64,000 bases of DNA, taken from Paulinella micropora (taxonomy: Eukaryota > Cercozoa > Imbricatea > Euglyphida). Under the pieces are notes generated by a model. That model did no database searches. It was not told the DNA's origin and worked only from the letters and a program-made list of their open reading frames with translations. Where the stretch lies: positions 131,555 through 195,554 of the forward strand of contig BJOX01000124.1 of the NCBI GenBank assembly GCA_009731375.1. The letters run 5' to 3'. This document shows, in pieces, positions 1-9,134 of this stretch. The translations under genes were made by a program, and so were the position numbers. The stretch's first letter is position 1. Each line of letters opens with the position of its first letter.

Positions 1-1772
1 TTATTTCAAGGGCACTGCTAAATGTCTTAATTCCTGCTATGGTTTGGTTTCCTGTTAGTTTCACATTTTGCCCGTCTTTTGTATCAACATAACTTTTATT
101 TGCTCCGTCCGTTGTTGCTGATGGTGTGGCTAAGTTTGTTATTTTGTTGTTATTCAAAGATAGTGTAGTGCCAGTTGCGGTTATAATTACATTATTACCA
201 GAATATAACTCAACATACGAACCAGTTATTTGTATCGGATACCAACTCGCAGTTGCTATTTTTTGTGAGGCAATCATTCCTATATTTGTCGCTGTATCAA
301 AGGCGATACCGATACCATCAAAAGCGGTTGGAGCAGTAGCGCCCCTTACTTCTATTGTTGAAGTAAATTTTTTATTCCCTGCTATGGTTTGGTCTCCTGT
401 TAGTTTGACAACCGAAGTATCAAGAGTAGAAACATCCACACCATCAACTAGATTTACATTTGTTATGCTTTGGCTTTTCATATCAATCCCCGCACTCGCA
501 TTTACCACATTGCTGAATGTTTTGGTTCCTGCTATAGTTTGGTCTCCTGTTAGTTTAACGACAGAAGTATCAAGAGTAGAAACATCAATACCATCAACAT
601 TACCAACATTTGTTATGTTAAATCCTCCCATATTTAAACTGCCCGTCATAGCCGTTGTGCCGTCCTTTGCCAGTTTCGTATCGGTATATGCTTTTGTTGA
701 AGCATCGCCGTCATAGAATGGTGCGGGCAGTCCGCTGATTGCTGTCGTGCTGTTAAAATTTAAAACATTATTTGTCAATGTCATTCCACCACCTGTTGTT
801 GGAGCAAAAAGTATAGACGAGCCGACAATAGTTAGTGGATAGCCCGTGGCTCCACCCGCATCCGACGAATAGATAGAGCCCATATTATTGTTGTAATTGA
901 AGAATAATTTGCCTGTGTTTAATGGATTTGAGTCTTTTACGGCCACATAAGTAGTAAATATTTTATTCCCTGTTATGGTTTGGTCTTCCGTTAGTTTAAC
1001 GACTGCAGTATCAAGAGCAGAAACATCAATACCATCAACCAAATTTACATTTGTTATACTTTGGCTTTTCATATCAATCCCCGCACTAGCATTTATTATA
1101 CTGCTGAATGTTTTATTCCCTGATATGGTTTGGTCTCCTGTTAATTTAACCACAGCACTATCAAGAGCCGAAACATCAATACCATCAACATTACCGACAT
1201 TTACTACATTAAAACTTCCCATATTCAAATCTCCAAACATCATAGTGAGGCCATCCAATCTAAGAAAGGTGAGTTTGTATTGCGCCATTGTCCTGTGCTA
1301 TAAATGAGTAGTTGGTTATTTGTGGGTGTGCCTGTTATGACTACATCAGAGAGTGTATCAATTGAGCCGATTGTTGTATTTCTCCATTTACCATCTACAT
1401 CATTATATGTTAAGTATTGCCCGACCACTGGTGCGGATATGTTTGTGTCTATGAGATTGTATAAACTGGTTTGGTGCGGATTACTTGTATTGGAGCGGTG
1501 TTGAGTTGAGGCTTTAACTTCGTCGTTGTCCCTTACTCGTTGCTCTGTGTAATATAAACTTTTTCCTTCTTTAACATCCGTTGTTGATTTTAAAGCGAGC
1601 CGTGTATCAAAGCGGTTATCAGTGAAATAAAGATTTACGGGTTCGCATCTTCTGGCACTCTGTCTGTGTTTAAACCAATAATATTTGTGTTGGTAAGGTC
1701 TAAGTTTTTTATGTCTAGACTATCAACAGCAATTTCTGATAAACCTAGTAAGGATTTATATTGACTACCCAT
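1..1772 (-). pseudogene. Fibre-like structural protein of a polinton-like element, frameshifted and running off the left edge
   Basis: Reading starts at ATG 1772-1770 and passes through three frames. The first ends at a TAA near 1637. The second holds the motif NLYFTDNRF, very like the NLYFTdaR motif of phage tail fibres, and ends in TGA at 1242-1240. The third opens with ATG 1243-1241, overlapping that TGA, and stays open to position 1. The third part repeats a block of the type LTGDQTIAGNKTF with NVDGIDVSALD, and ends in a segment like ATPSATTDGANKSYVD, all typical of trimeric fibre shafts. The frames read as one protein if two indels are allowed, near 1640 and 1245. Probable role: host-attachment fibre. 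It is the first gene leftward from an AT-rich divergent promoter. The breaks may be decay or sequencing error; I cannot tell which. Confidence 0.7.
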
Positions 1773-1835
1773 TGTATATTAATTAATAAAATAATTAATT
1801 TGTAAATACTAAAAATATATTAATCTTAGTATAGA
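1773..1835. promoter_or_regulatory. AT-rich divergent intergenic region
   Basis: Sixty-three bases separate the leftward fibre gene from the rightward gene at 1836. The stretch is almost pure A/T with several AATTAAT and TATATTAAT motifs. It is the only space available for promoters of both genes. No specific element can be assigned. Confidence 0.4.
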
Positions 1836-2354
1836 ATGCCGTCCGCTGAAGCAAGTCGTAAGAACTGGGGTAGTGCTGTGGAGGGAATAAAAGCAAAAGC
1901 AAAACAACGAAAGATGGAGCATGCTAAAAATGTTTTGGCACAATACCGAAATGCTGTAAAGCAAGAAGATGAAGATATGGAGGAACGAATAAAACAAATT
2001 GAAGAAAAGAACTTGGCAAAGGATATTATTACTGAACGAGATAATGATAGCCCAGAGGAGAAGAGTGATAGTGAGGATGAGGTTGATTTCACTGATATCA
2101 TTGCCGAAAAGATGGCGAAAATGAAAATCAAAAGAGCGAAGGCGGAGACTAAGAGAGCGAAGAAAAAGAAACCCGAGCCCCAGCCTGATGAAAGTGAAGA
2201 AAGTGAAAGCGAGAGTAGTGAAGAAGAAACACCAAAACCAAAGAAAGGTAAGGGTAAAAAATCAAGTAGTGTAAGTGTAAAGGTATATAATCAATCTTCA
2301 GGTGCTAAGAAAGAAAAAAATAATGATGTTGAAAAATGCTTCTTGAAATTTTAA
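1836..2354 (+). CDS. Hypothetical highly charged protein (172 aa)
   Basis: ATG 1836 follows the AT-rich promoter region. The protein is rich in K and E throughout. Residues about 20-70 look helical (KQRKMEHAKNVLAQYRNA and EERIKQIEEKNLAK), a middle acidic part contains runs of E/S/D (about 120-135), and a lysine-rich tail follows (KPKKGKGKK). No enzymatic motif is seen. It ends by overlapping the stop of the convergent methylase gene by four bases (2351-2354), the tight packing usual in small viral genomes. I do not recognise a family; a DNA-binding or scaffold role would be guesswork. Confidence 0.65.
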   Translation: MPSAEASRKNWGSAVEGIKAKAKQRKMEHAKNVLAQYRNAVKQEDEDMEERIKQIEEKNLAKDIITERDNDSPEEKSDSEDEVDFTDIIAEKMAKMKIKRAKAETKRAKKKKPEPQPDESEESESESSEEETPKPKKGKGKKSSSVSVKVYNQSSGAKKEKNNDVEKCFLKF

Positions 2355-3091
2355 AAGTTTGAAATCAATAATTCTCTCGCTTCTTTTCTTGTTGCATCGT
2401 TCAGTGTATATGTTGTTTTAACTTTCCTTATCTTATAATCTTTGAAAAGATATTTAATTTTTTTGGAGTAGTTGTATGATAAAATAAATTTTCCTTTTAT
2501 TCCTTTAACTGCATTTAAAACTTCTTCTGGCGATACATATTCATTATAACCCCATCCTTTATTTTCTCCTTCTTCATACGGAGGGTCTAAATAGAAAAAT
2601 GTATCTGGTGTGTCATATTTTTTTATTACTTCTTTAAAGTCTTTATTTAATATAATAGTGTCTTTTAATCTATTTTTTATTTTTTCTATATTTTTCTTAA
2701 ATCCATCTTTTGAATATGATTGATTAAATTTTCTTTTATCAATAAATGAATATCTTCTACCAGCAAATGAGTTAAATGATATATATAAATTTCTGTAAAG
2801 TCTCATACTTGGATTTTTAAATTTGCTTTTCTTAAATTCATCGAATTTGTTCCTTGAAGGTGTAAAATCATATCTATTAATTGTTTCTGCTGACACTTTT
2901 TTCATATCTTTCCATATGTGATAAATATCTTTATCCAAATCATTGATGACTTCTAAATCGGATGGTTCTTTTTTTCTAAATACACTTCCAGCACCGATGA
3001 AAGGTTCAACGTAAATTTTGTGAGTTGGTATTAATGGAACGAGTACTCTTTTTAGAAAATGTTTTCCCCCCACCCTTGGAAAAAATGACAT
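2351..3091 (-). CDS. DNA adenine-N6 methyltransferase, Dam/D12 class
   Basis: I place the start at ATG 3091-3089, giving 246 residues; the open frame upstream of it overlaps the integrase gene and shows no family similarity. The order of motifs is that of alpha-class Dam-type enzymes: a basic GGK motif near residue 9, the S-adenosylmethionine-binding motif VEPFIGAGSVF, and the catalytic DPPY box within FFYLDPPYEEG. D12-class enzymes transfer a methyl group from SAM to N6 of adenine in duplex DNA, GATC in Dam itself; the target here is unknown. The gene is divergent from the integrase with only 10 bp between the start codons, and convergent with the charged protein. Such methylases are common cargo of polinton-like viruses and virophages. 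All key motifs look intact. Confidence 0.9.
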   Translation of the reverse strand: MSFFPRVGGKHFLKRVLVPLIPTHKIYVEPFIGAGSVFRKKEPSDLEVINDLDKDIYHIWKDMKKVSAETINRYDFTPSRNKFDEFKKSKFKNPSMRLYRNLYISFNSFAGRRYSFIDKRKFNQSYSKDGFKKNIEKIKNRLKDTIILNKDFKEVIKKYDTPDTFFYLDPPYEEGENKGWGYNEYVSPEEVLNAVKGIKGKFILSYNYSKKIKYLFKDYKIRKVKTTYTLNDATRKEARELLISNF

Positions 3092-3101
3092 AGTATATAA
3101 T

Positions 3102-4100
3102 ATGGACAATAAACATACAATTATTAATACACAGAATGCGGATAGCCAACTTGAGGACACACCAACTGGAGAAGAAATAAAAAGGACAAAAGAAGAAGAA
3201 GCCCTTGAAATACACCACCAAAAGAAAAACCCGAAAATATGGAATACAATATGGGTTGATAAGCCGTTAGACCAAGTTTTCTTAGACTTAGCGGATATGA
3301 GTAAGATAAAAGATAAGAAAGGCAATAAGGGCTATGCTTGGATGCTCGTTTGGATTGATTGCCGTTCCCGATTTTTAATAATCATTCCGCTAAAAAATAA
3401 AACAGCGAAAGAAGTATATTATGCTTTGAAATCTATACCTTATAAACCAAAGTCAATTACAACCGACAGCGGAGGAGAATATAAAGGTGCTACTCGTGAT
3501 TATTTTATTGAAAATGGAATTAAACACGATGTCGTTGAAGTTGGCGACCATAGAGCACTTGCGGTTGTTGATAGAGTGATAAGAAGTATTAGGAGATGGC
3601 TTGACCTTTTATTTGAAACCAATAGAAATTTTGACTGGATAAGTTATATTCAAGACTTGGTTAATGCTTACAATCATAAAGTTCATAGAGGAATTCAAGC
3701 CAAACCTGTGGATGTCTTTGCTAGAAGAGATAAAAATAAACAGAGTATCAATCGTGATAATTTAATTGATGAATTCAATGTTGGCGATAATGTAAGAAAA
3801 GAAAACAAACGGAATCTATTTTCCAAAGGCGGTAAGACTTTCAGCAAAATTATTTACAAAGTCAAAGGACGAAAAGGGTTTAAAATAATTTTGAATAATG
3901 ACGAATTAGTGAGCCCTAGAGATTTATTAAAAACTGATTTTGATAAACCTGTTGATGAAGAAAAAGATATGAAGGAGCAGACCAAAGAAGTTATTAAAGA
4001 AAAAAAGACAAAAGAATTACTTAAGAGGGAAGACATTCAACCAGAGAATATCAGGAGTAGTAAGCGAGAAAAAAAGGCTAAGGTAATATTAGATTTATAG
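3102..4100 (+). CDS. Retroviral-type (rve/DDE) integrase of a polinton-like element
   Basis: 332 residues. An N-terminal K/E-rich arm of about 50 residues precedes the RNase-H-fold core. Visible core landmarks: FLDLADMSK (first Asp), WIDCRSRF, TTDSGGEY (second Asp) and ALAVVDRVIRSIRRW, where the family normally has the catalytic Glu; here the aligned residue is Asp. After the core come YNHKVHRGI and a C-terminal basic domain, then an acidic/basic tail. Integrases of this kind insert linear double-stranded DNA ends into the host genome and are the hallmark of polintons, polinton-like viruses and the mavirus group. The frame is intact, unlike the fibre gene. The AT-rich composition matches its neighbours and contrasts with the GC-rich retrotransposon to the right. 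Confidence 0.88.
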   Translation: MDNKHTIINTQNADSQLEDTPTGEEIKRTKEEEALEIHHQKKNPKIWNTIWVDKPLDQVFLDLADMSKIKDKKGNKGYAWMLVWIDCRSRFLIIIPLKNKTAKEVYYALKSIPYKPKSITTDSGGEYKGATRDYFIENGIKHDVVEVGDHRALAVVDRVIRSIRRWLDLLFETNRNFDWISYIQDLVNAYNHKVHRGIQAKPVDVFARRDKNKQSINRDNLIDEFNVGDNVRKENKRNLFSKGGKTFSKIIYKVKGRKGFKIILNNDELVSPRDLLKTDFDKPVDEEKDMKEQTKEVIKEKKTKELLKREDIQPENIRSSKREKKAKVILDL

Positions 4101-4131
4101 GCAAAAAAAATAAAAGGCTTGTCCGATCACG

Positions 4132-4257
4132 ATGCAACATTCTTCGGAATTGAACCCACACCCTAAAATCTCAACGTCTACGCTGAACCCATTAGTTGCA
4201 TCTACCAGAAAGCCTACCAGTGATACAGGAAAAATGGTATTTGAAGTATTGCCGTAA
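4132..4257 (+). CDS. Possible small protein (41 aa)
   Basis: An ATG-to-TAA frame of 42 codons lies between integrase and the coiled-coil gene, rich in S, T and P. The last codons read GCCGTAAGT, so the apparent stop may be inside an intron donor. No recognised family. The rest of 4101-4397 is AT-rich non-coding sequence. Confidence 0.25.
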   Translation: MQHSSELNPHPKISTSTLNPLVASTRKPTSDTGKMVFEVLP

Positions 4258-4318
4258 GTCAATTTTTTTAAGAAAATTCTAGAAATTCTATTTCCGTGAA
4301 TATGTCTTTACAACACCT

Positions 4319-4334
4319 CAACACGGCGGTGTTG
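4319..4334 (+). terminator. Hairpin between integrase and coiled-coil gene
   Basis: CAACAC pairs with GTGTTG across a GGCG loop, followed by GTGTTTTTAG. Viruses of the mimivirus/virophage world often end transcripts at hairpins; assignment here is by analogy. Confidence 0.45.
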
Positions 4335-4397
4335 GCGTGTTTTTAGGCTAAAAACAGAAAATCAGAATTCTGTCTGGACAGGTTTTCAGTAGAAACC

Positions 4398-4931
4398 ATG
4401 TCTCTAATTCCGCGAGAACATAAAACTAAAAACGAGTGGATTGAGGAATTTGAGATACGAAAGCCTGGAGTAGATAGACTCAAAAAAGATAAAATAGTAT
4501 GTGAAGAAGGAATTGCGAAGGCAGATAAAGAAATCACTCGTCTCGTTGAAAAGAAACAACCAGACATAATAAAACTAGAGGCGATTAATGATATGATGCA
4601 ACGATTAAGTAATGAAAGTAATGAAATAGAGGCGGATAAACTTTTTCGTATGAGACAAAAGAAATTGGAAAAAAAAATAAACAAAGAACGCGATAATTTC
4701 TACAGGTGGAAAAATGATAATCGTGGACAACTTTCTGCAATTGTCATGAATAGAATTCTCGCTGGTATTGAAAAAGAACATTTATCGTTTAATGTTTCGT
4801 TTAACAAATACTCTAGTGATGGTATTAACGAATACGTAAATGATAGCATTAATCGTAGTATTAAACGTGAACATAATAGGAATATGCACAGAGTCTTCAG
4901 AACCGAGAGTGCGGATAGCAACTCGGAATAA
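4398..4931 (+). CDS. Hypothetical coiled-coil protein (177 aa)
   Basis: ATG 4398 to TAA. Residues about 20-115 are dense in K, E, R, I and L with heptad-like spacing (KADKEITRLVEKKQPDI, RMRQKKLEKKINKERDNF), suggesting a coiled coil. The C-terminal third is polar, ending TESADSNSE. No catalytic motif. It sits downstream of the hairpin at 4319 and upstream of the paired hairpins at 5004-5036, so it probably has its own transcript. Unknown function. Confidence 0.6.
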   Translation: MSLIPREHKTKNEWIEEFEIRKPGVDRLKKDKIVCEEGIAKADKEITRLVEKKQPDIIKLEAINDMMQRLSNESNEIEADKLFRMRQKKLEKKINKERDNFYRWKNDNRGQLSAIVMNRILAGIEKEHLSFNVSFNKYSSDGINEYVNDSINRSIKREHNRNMHRVFRTESADSNSE

Positions 4932-5003
4932 AAAGACTTTAGTGTAAAATGTTGATTTAAAATATGTTGATTTTGTTTAGAAATCAACATTATCAACATA
5001 CAT

Positions 5004-5036
5004 GGTTTTTTTCAAAACCAAGGGGTTTAACACCCC
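5004..5036 (+). terminator. Double hairpin after coiled-coil gene
   Basis: GGTTTT (5004-5009) pairs with AAAACC (5014-5019), and immediately after it GGGGT (5022-5026) pairs with ACCCC (5032-5036). The second stem has the same arms as the hairpin at 33061-33082 in the other virus-like patch. Confidence 0.5.
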
Positions 5037-5090
5037 ACCCTAATTCAAAGGAATTTCTATTACACATGCTTTTTGTGTGTGCAATAGACA

Positions 5091-5564
5091 ATGGGAGAGC
5101 CTGAAGAATTGGTTGAACGAGTTGGCGAAATCAACCTCAATCCTGATCCTGCTCCTGCGGGTAAGTCCTAATTCTATCATTTCTATTTAATAATAATGAA
5201 TGTGGTTGCAGGTTTTTGGAAACCATGGGGAGAAGTTGAAGAAAAAGCCCCTACTGAAATGAAAAACCCCAAACTAGTTAGGGTTCCGAAGGAATTCGCT
5301 CAACTCGGAAAAGAAAAAATAACTTCTTTTCACGCCGAACGGAAATATTTTGTTCGCAACCCTGTGCAGAGAGATGGGAATTTTTTGTTTGCTTGGGTTG
5401 CGAGAGATGAAACCATGAAAAACCCAAGGAAGAAAAATTTCTTTCTTGCTTCTGTGGGAAGAGATGAGGAGGAAATTCTCGTCTTCCCTTCGCTGTCGGC
5501 CTTGATGAAGAAGGTTGGCGATGATGAAGGATCTATCAATTGGTCTATCCGACTTGAGATGTAA
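5091..5564 (+). CDS. Spliced hypothetical protein of the polinton-like element (two exons)
   Basis: Exon 1 is 5091-5160 and opens ATGGGAGAGCCT; it reads GTAAGT at 5161, and a TAA stops the unspliced frame two codons later. Removing 5161-5211 (GTAAGT to TTGCAG, 51 nt) joins the frame to a 117-residue exon 2 (5212-5564). The product has an acidic start (EELVERVGEIN), then FWKPWG, and a mixed alpha/beta body with FHAERKYFVRN and NFLFAWVARDE. I do not recognise the family. The intron boundaries are consensus on both sides and the frame is kept, so splicing is a strong inference. Its short acidic first exon resembles that of the gene at 32573. Confidence 0.65.
5161..5211 (+). other. 51-nt spliceosomal intron
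   Basis: Donor GTAAGT, acceptor TTGCAG, in-frame stop within. Same length as the first intron at 32624-32674. Confidence 0.65.
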
Positions 5565-5578
5565 ATAAGTCTATTTTT

Positions 5579-5779
5579 TCAAAATGGACTTTGTTTATTA
5601 AAATGGGGTTTTCCGTCGGCGCTCTTAAGGGGGTGTGTTTTTTTATGTCTAGATAAGTTCGCTCTTGATACCTCTGCTCCGCACTCGCATTTTATTTTTT
5701 CTCTTGCTTTCTTGTTTATTTTATCTCTGTTGATTTGTTTGTATAGTTGTTTAGAATTAGGTCTTATATAGTCCTCCAT
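5579..5779 (-). CDS. Small C2H2-like zinc-finger protein (66 aa)
   Basis: ATG 5779-5777 to TGA 5581-5579. A basic N-terminal half is followed by CECGAEVSRANLSRHKKTH: Cys-x-Cys-Gly, then a helix with LSRH and a final His, the compact finger found repeatedly in giant viruses, virophages and polinton-like viruses. It probably binds nucleic acid. It is the last recognisable gene of the AT-rich element; beyond it the composition stays AT-rich until about 6 kb. Confidence 0.7.
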   Translation of the reverse strand: MEDYIRPNSKQLYKQINRDKINKKAREKIKCECGAEVSRANLSRHKKTHPLKSADGKPHFNKQSPF

Positions 5780-6016
5780 TTTATAGTTTTATTTTTCGCT
5801 ATTCTTTATAAGGAATAGAGAAGTTGTTCGCTAATCCTTTTTTTGTTTTTTGAAGTAGAGCAAGAGAGATTTCTTTATTTTGTTTGCTTGTATTGATTGA
5901 AATTTTGAATTCGTTATTTTGCTGTTTTGTTGCTTCCTATTGATTTGCGGGAGATGTGTCTGGAAGCCGAATTCTTTTTTAAAGTGTCATTTTGAGGGCA
6001 CGAAAAATGACCTTAA
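5780..6016. other. AT-rich spacer, junction between viral remnant and gypsy element
   Basis: No gene, terminal repeat or LTR seen. The gypsy reading frame becomes open at 6017 without an ATG, so the retrotransposon appears truncated here. Confidence 0.5.
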
Positions 6017-8273
6017 AAAAAGGATATTATACTACTACCCTCGGATCAGCATCTGTTTTTGGAACACTTTGTCCCCTTGGCAAGTAAGTACAAAGACAGA
6101 GAAAGGGATAAGGAGGTTTACGACTGGGTGAAAGCCGAATCAAGTGATTTGGATAAATGGGTGTATGATCCAACCACGTTTGCCTTCACAGGCTATTCAC
6201 CTAGCGAACCTAAGCTGAAAACTTTGATGCCCATGCAGGTTACTAGGATGGTAGCAAGGATGTTCGTGTCCATGCACCTCATGAACTGCAGATGGTGGGA
6301 CATCCAAGGTTGGAGAACTCGGATGAGGATTACTATCCAACTCCTATTCCTTGGGAGCAGTTTGATGTCCAATTTCTCATGACGGGGAAGGAAACGAAGG
6401 ACAACTGGAGGGAGGATTGGTATGGAAGTGTCAGGAAGGACCCTGTGAAGGGGAATACTTTTGACATGACCATGGCGGGGACTTTCTTCAAGGATGAGGT
6501 GTGGCCCATGGTTGCCAATGCCTTCGCTAAGGCGGTAAAGAATTGGGAGACCGCTAAGGGAAGCAGAAGGAGGCAAAATGGATGAAGGACACCAAGGTGT
6601 GGGGGAAAAAGTCACCGGACCTCTACGGCCTCATCCATGTCGAAGGCTTCATGGAAAAATTGGAGCTGATGACGAACAAGGAAACGTTGGCTGATCAAGC
6701 CAACAGGAGCCTGCGTGATCTGCTGAGGGAAGCAGACGCAGCTGCGTTCTCACAAACCAAGATCAAGGTTGCGACGGCTACGGCGCCGGATCCTGTGATT
6801 TTGACAGTGGCGAGGGAGCAGGCTCATGAGAACTTGTATCGCTTTTTCTTGTACCTCATGGAGGACGCAAAGGCCATAGAGGTCTGCGTGGACAAATACG
6901 CAGAATGGGCAGAGAGATATGCGATCATGAACAAAAGGGATGAGGATGATCCCATGGATCCGGTTGTTCGTTATAGCAACGAGAGGAAGAGGATGCCGGT
7001 CTTCCTTGACAAGTTCTCGCCTATTGCATTTGCCCCGGGGTCAAGAGGGAAGGAAAGGCCGACAATATGGTTTACCCGACAGGTAAACTGTTTGCCGTAT
7101 ATGACCTCACCATGGTTGCGTAAGGCGATCAATTTGCTCTGTAAGTATATGGGGGAGAGAAATTTTGAGTCGCCGATGACCTTGGTTGATATTCTCCGAC
7201 AGTGCACGGACCCGGACCTTATGGAGTGCTTTACGGTGGAAAACATCACGAAGGGGATGCAAAAGGAGATGCAGGATCGCGATGTTTATGGGGAAACGGG
7301 GGCAGTTAAAATGTCCAAATTGCACGCGATGATGCATGCTCTCATTGCTTTGCTCGTGCTTTACGCAAGTCATTGGGATTTGACTAGTGAGGTCATGCTG
7401 ACGGGACACATTTCCACGGTGGTTGGAAGTGCGTTGGCGACGACGAGCAAGAAACCGATGAGGGTTAAGGGGGTATTTCGTCAGGAACTGGAGAAGCTGA
7501 AGACGGACAATGCGTTCATCAGCCTCAAACGGTTCATTCGACACGTGATGGCAAGGATCAATCAACACGATCCGTGTGTCTTCCGGGCCATTACTAGTGG
7601 TTGGCAGGGGGACAGATGGAGGATTGCGATCCCGGACAATGTCGATTTCACGACGGATGCGGCCACGGCATGGAAGACTTTTGCAGATGGGTATGAGAAC
7701 GCAAGAGACATGTGGAAGGACTTCCTGCTGGCCGAAAGGACGTGGGATGATACGTTGGTCACCACGGGGGGGCTACAGGCTTTAGCGGCGGTAGCAAGGA
7801 ACCAGCTGGAGGGAAAACCAGTGGGGAAGGCGACGGCCATCCAGTCGGGAGGAGGGGCTGGAAGACGCCGTATTCCTAATGTTCCTAAGAGGGGTTTTGG
7901 AAGACCCAACAGGAGGGACCAACAGGAGGAGGAGGACGAGGAGGAAACTAGCGAGGAGCATATTCCTCCCCCTAAAGGGTCGAAGTCTAGGGGTGCTAGT
8001 TCCTCGAGTTCATCTTACCGAGGGATTCGTAAGCTCTGCTTTGACTACTACTTCAAGGGCTATATGTGCTCGAAGGAGAACGCTTGCCCTGGCCTACACT
8101 CTGACAAGGAACAGAATTGGAAGAGCCTGGAGGGGCAGTTGCGATCGTCTAACGATGGCGCCTCGATCTGGGAAATAGTCAGAGCCATCCGCGCCAAAAA
8201 CGAACTGGAGATTAAGAATAAGGGAGTGCGACGTCTGGTGAAGCAACGACTGGCTGACTTCGACAGACGGTAG
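6017..8273 (+). pseudogene. gag: Gag polyprotein with a CCCH zinc finger, frameshifted
   Basis: The frame is open from 6017 without an ATG, shifts near 6290 and near 6560, and then runs uninterrupted from 6582 to TAG 8271-8273 (563 residues). The long last part is mostly helical, as expected for capsid, followed by a basic linker (residues about 410-470) and a zinc finger near 8037-8099 with spacing C-x9-C-x5-C-x3-H. That is a CCCH finger, not the CCHC knuckle usual in Gag nucleocapsid. A glycine-rich GRGG stretch follows in another frame at 8279-8479. The product would assemble virus-like particles around element RNA. Frameshifts make this copy defective unless they are assembly errors. Confidence 0.7.
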
Positions 8274-8278
8274 GGGCC

Positions 8279-9134
8279 TTGAGGCAAGGAGGCCATGGAG
8301 GCCGAGGAGGCCGCGGGGGCCGAGGAGGCCGTGGCCCAGGAGGGGGCTTCAAGGGAAAGAAGCGATGGGTCAGCAAGAAGGAGAGTGGCCGACCCTTCAA
8401 AAAGGCTAAGGTGACGGCGGCTTCGAAGGAGGAGTCGAAGAATCACCGAGGTGGGGGAAGAGGAAACTCAGACTGGTAAGAGCCAGTTGAGGGAGAAACG
8501 TGGGGAGGGGAAGGCGGATTCGTCCGTGATTACTGAGGGGGATGGCGTGGTGACGCAGGTGAAGGACAGTTCACCAGCGAGGATTTTGCCGAGGACGAAT
8601 AAGCCGGGGAGGCTGGAAGTCGAGGCAATGCCCACAGGTAACCCTTCTCACAGGGGACAGGTGTCGACACATGGAATGAATGATTCTGTGATGCAGGTAA
8701 CGATTGAACGGGATAAGCGTGGGGACAACAAGGGGGGGAAAGGGCCCGCGAAGGCCAGACAAGTAAATATTGTAAATATAAACGTTGTTACTATCGCATC
8801 GCGAAAATCTACACCTACTTTAAATATTTTGCCGGTTCCGACGGTGAGGTTTAAGAGGAAGGTTTCTATCATTCCGGAGCCCGATTGGGGGGCCAAGCCG
8901 GTGCCGGTACGGGTAAGGAAAGTTAAACCCGTGGGTAAGGCGGCGGCAGGGGTGAAAGAAATTGAAACAGGAAAGTTGAAAGCTGCTGCATTTGGTGAGG
9001 GGTTCATCAAGAGTGGGCTGTCGGATCGGAAAAATTTAAACAATAGTTTTGTTCTTTTATCTGACTTGAAGGGCGCCTGGAGGCTATTGAAATGCCGGAA
9101 CATGCGTTGTGCATTACTCAGGTTTACTGTGTAG
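8279..9134 (+). pseudogene. Gag-Pol linker region
   Basis: Two overlapping frames. 8279-8479 is GGRGGRGG-like and basic; 8451-9134 is basic and low in motif content (KAEIETGKLK-like, PVPVRVRKVKPVGK). From about 9062 the sensible frame shifts again, reading EGRLEAIEMPEHALCITQ toward the protease. I do not recognise a domain; it is the spacer between nucleocapsid and protease. Confidence 0.45.

Noticed and set aside
126-716. 196-codon plus-strand frame
   Set aside because: Antisense shadow of the fibre gene, whose minus-strand frame has recognisable fibre motifs.
6059-6600. Programmed ribosomal frameshift in Gag
   Set aside because: Two shifts within 300 bp without slippery heptamers, and further shifts and stops downstream, point to decay or errors.
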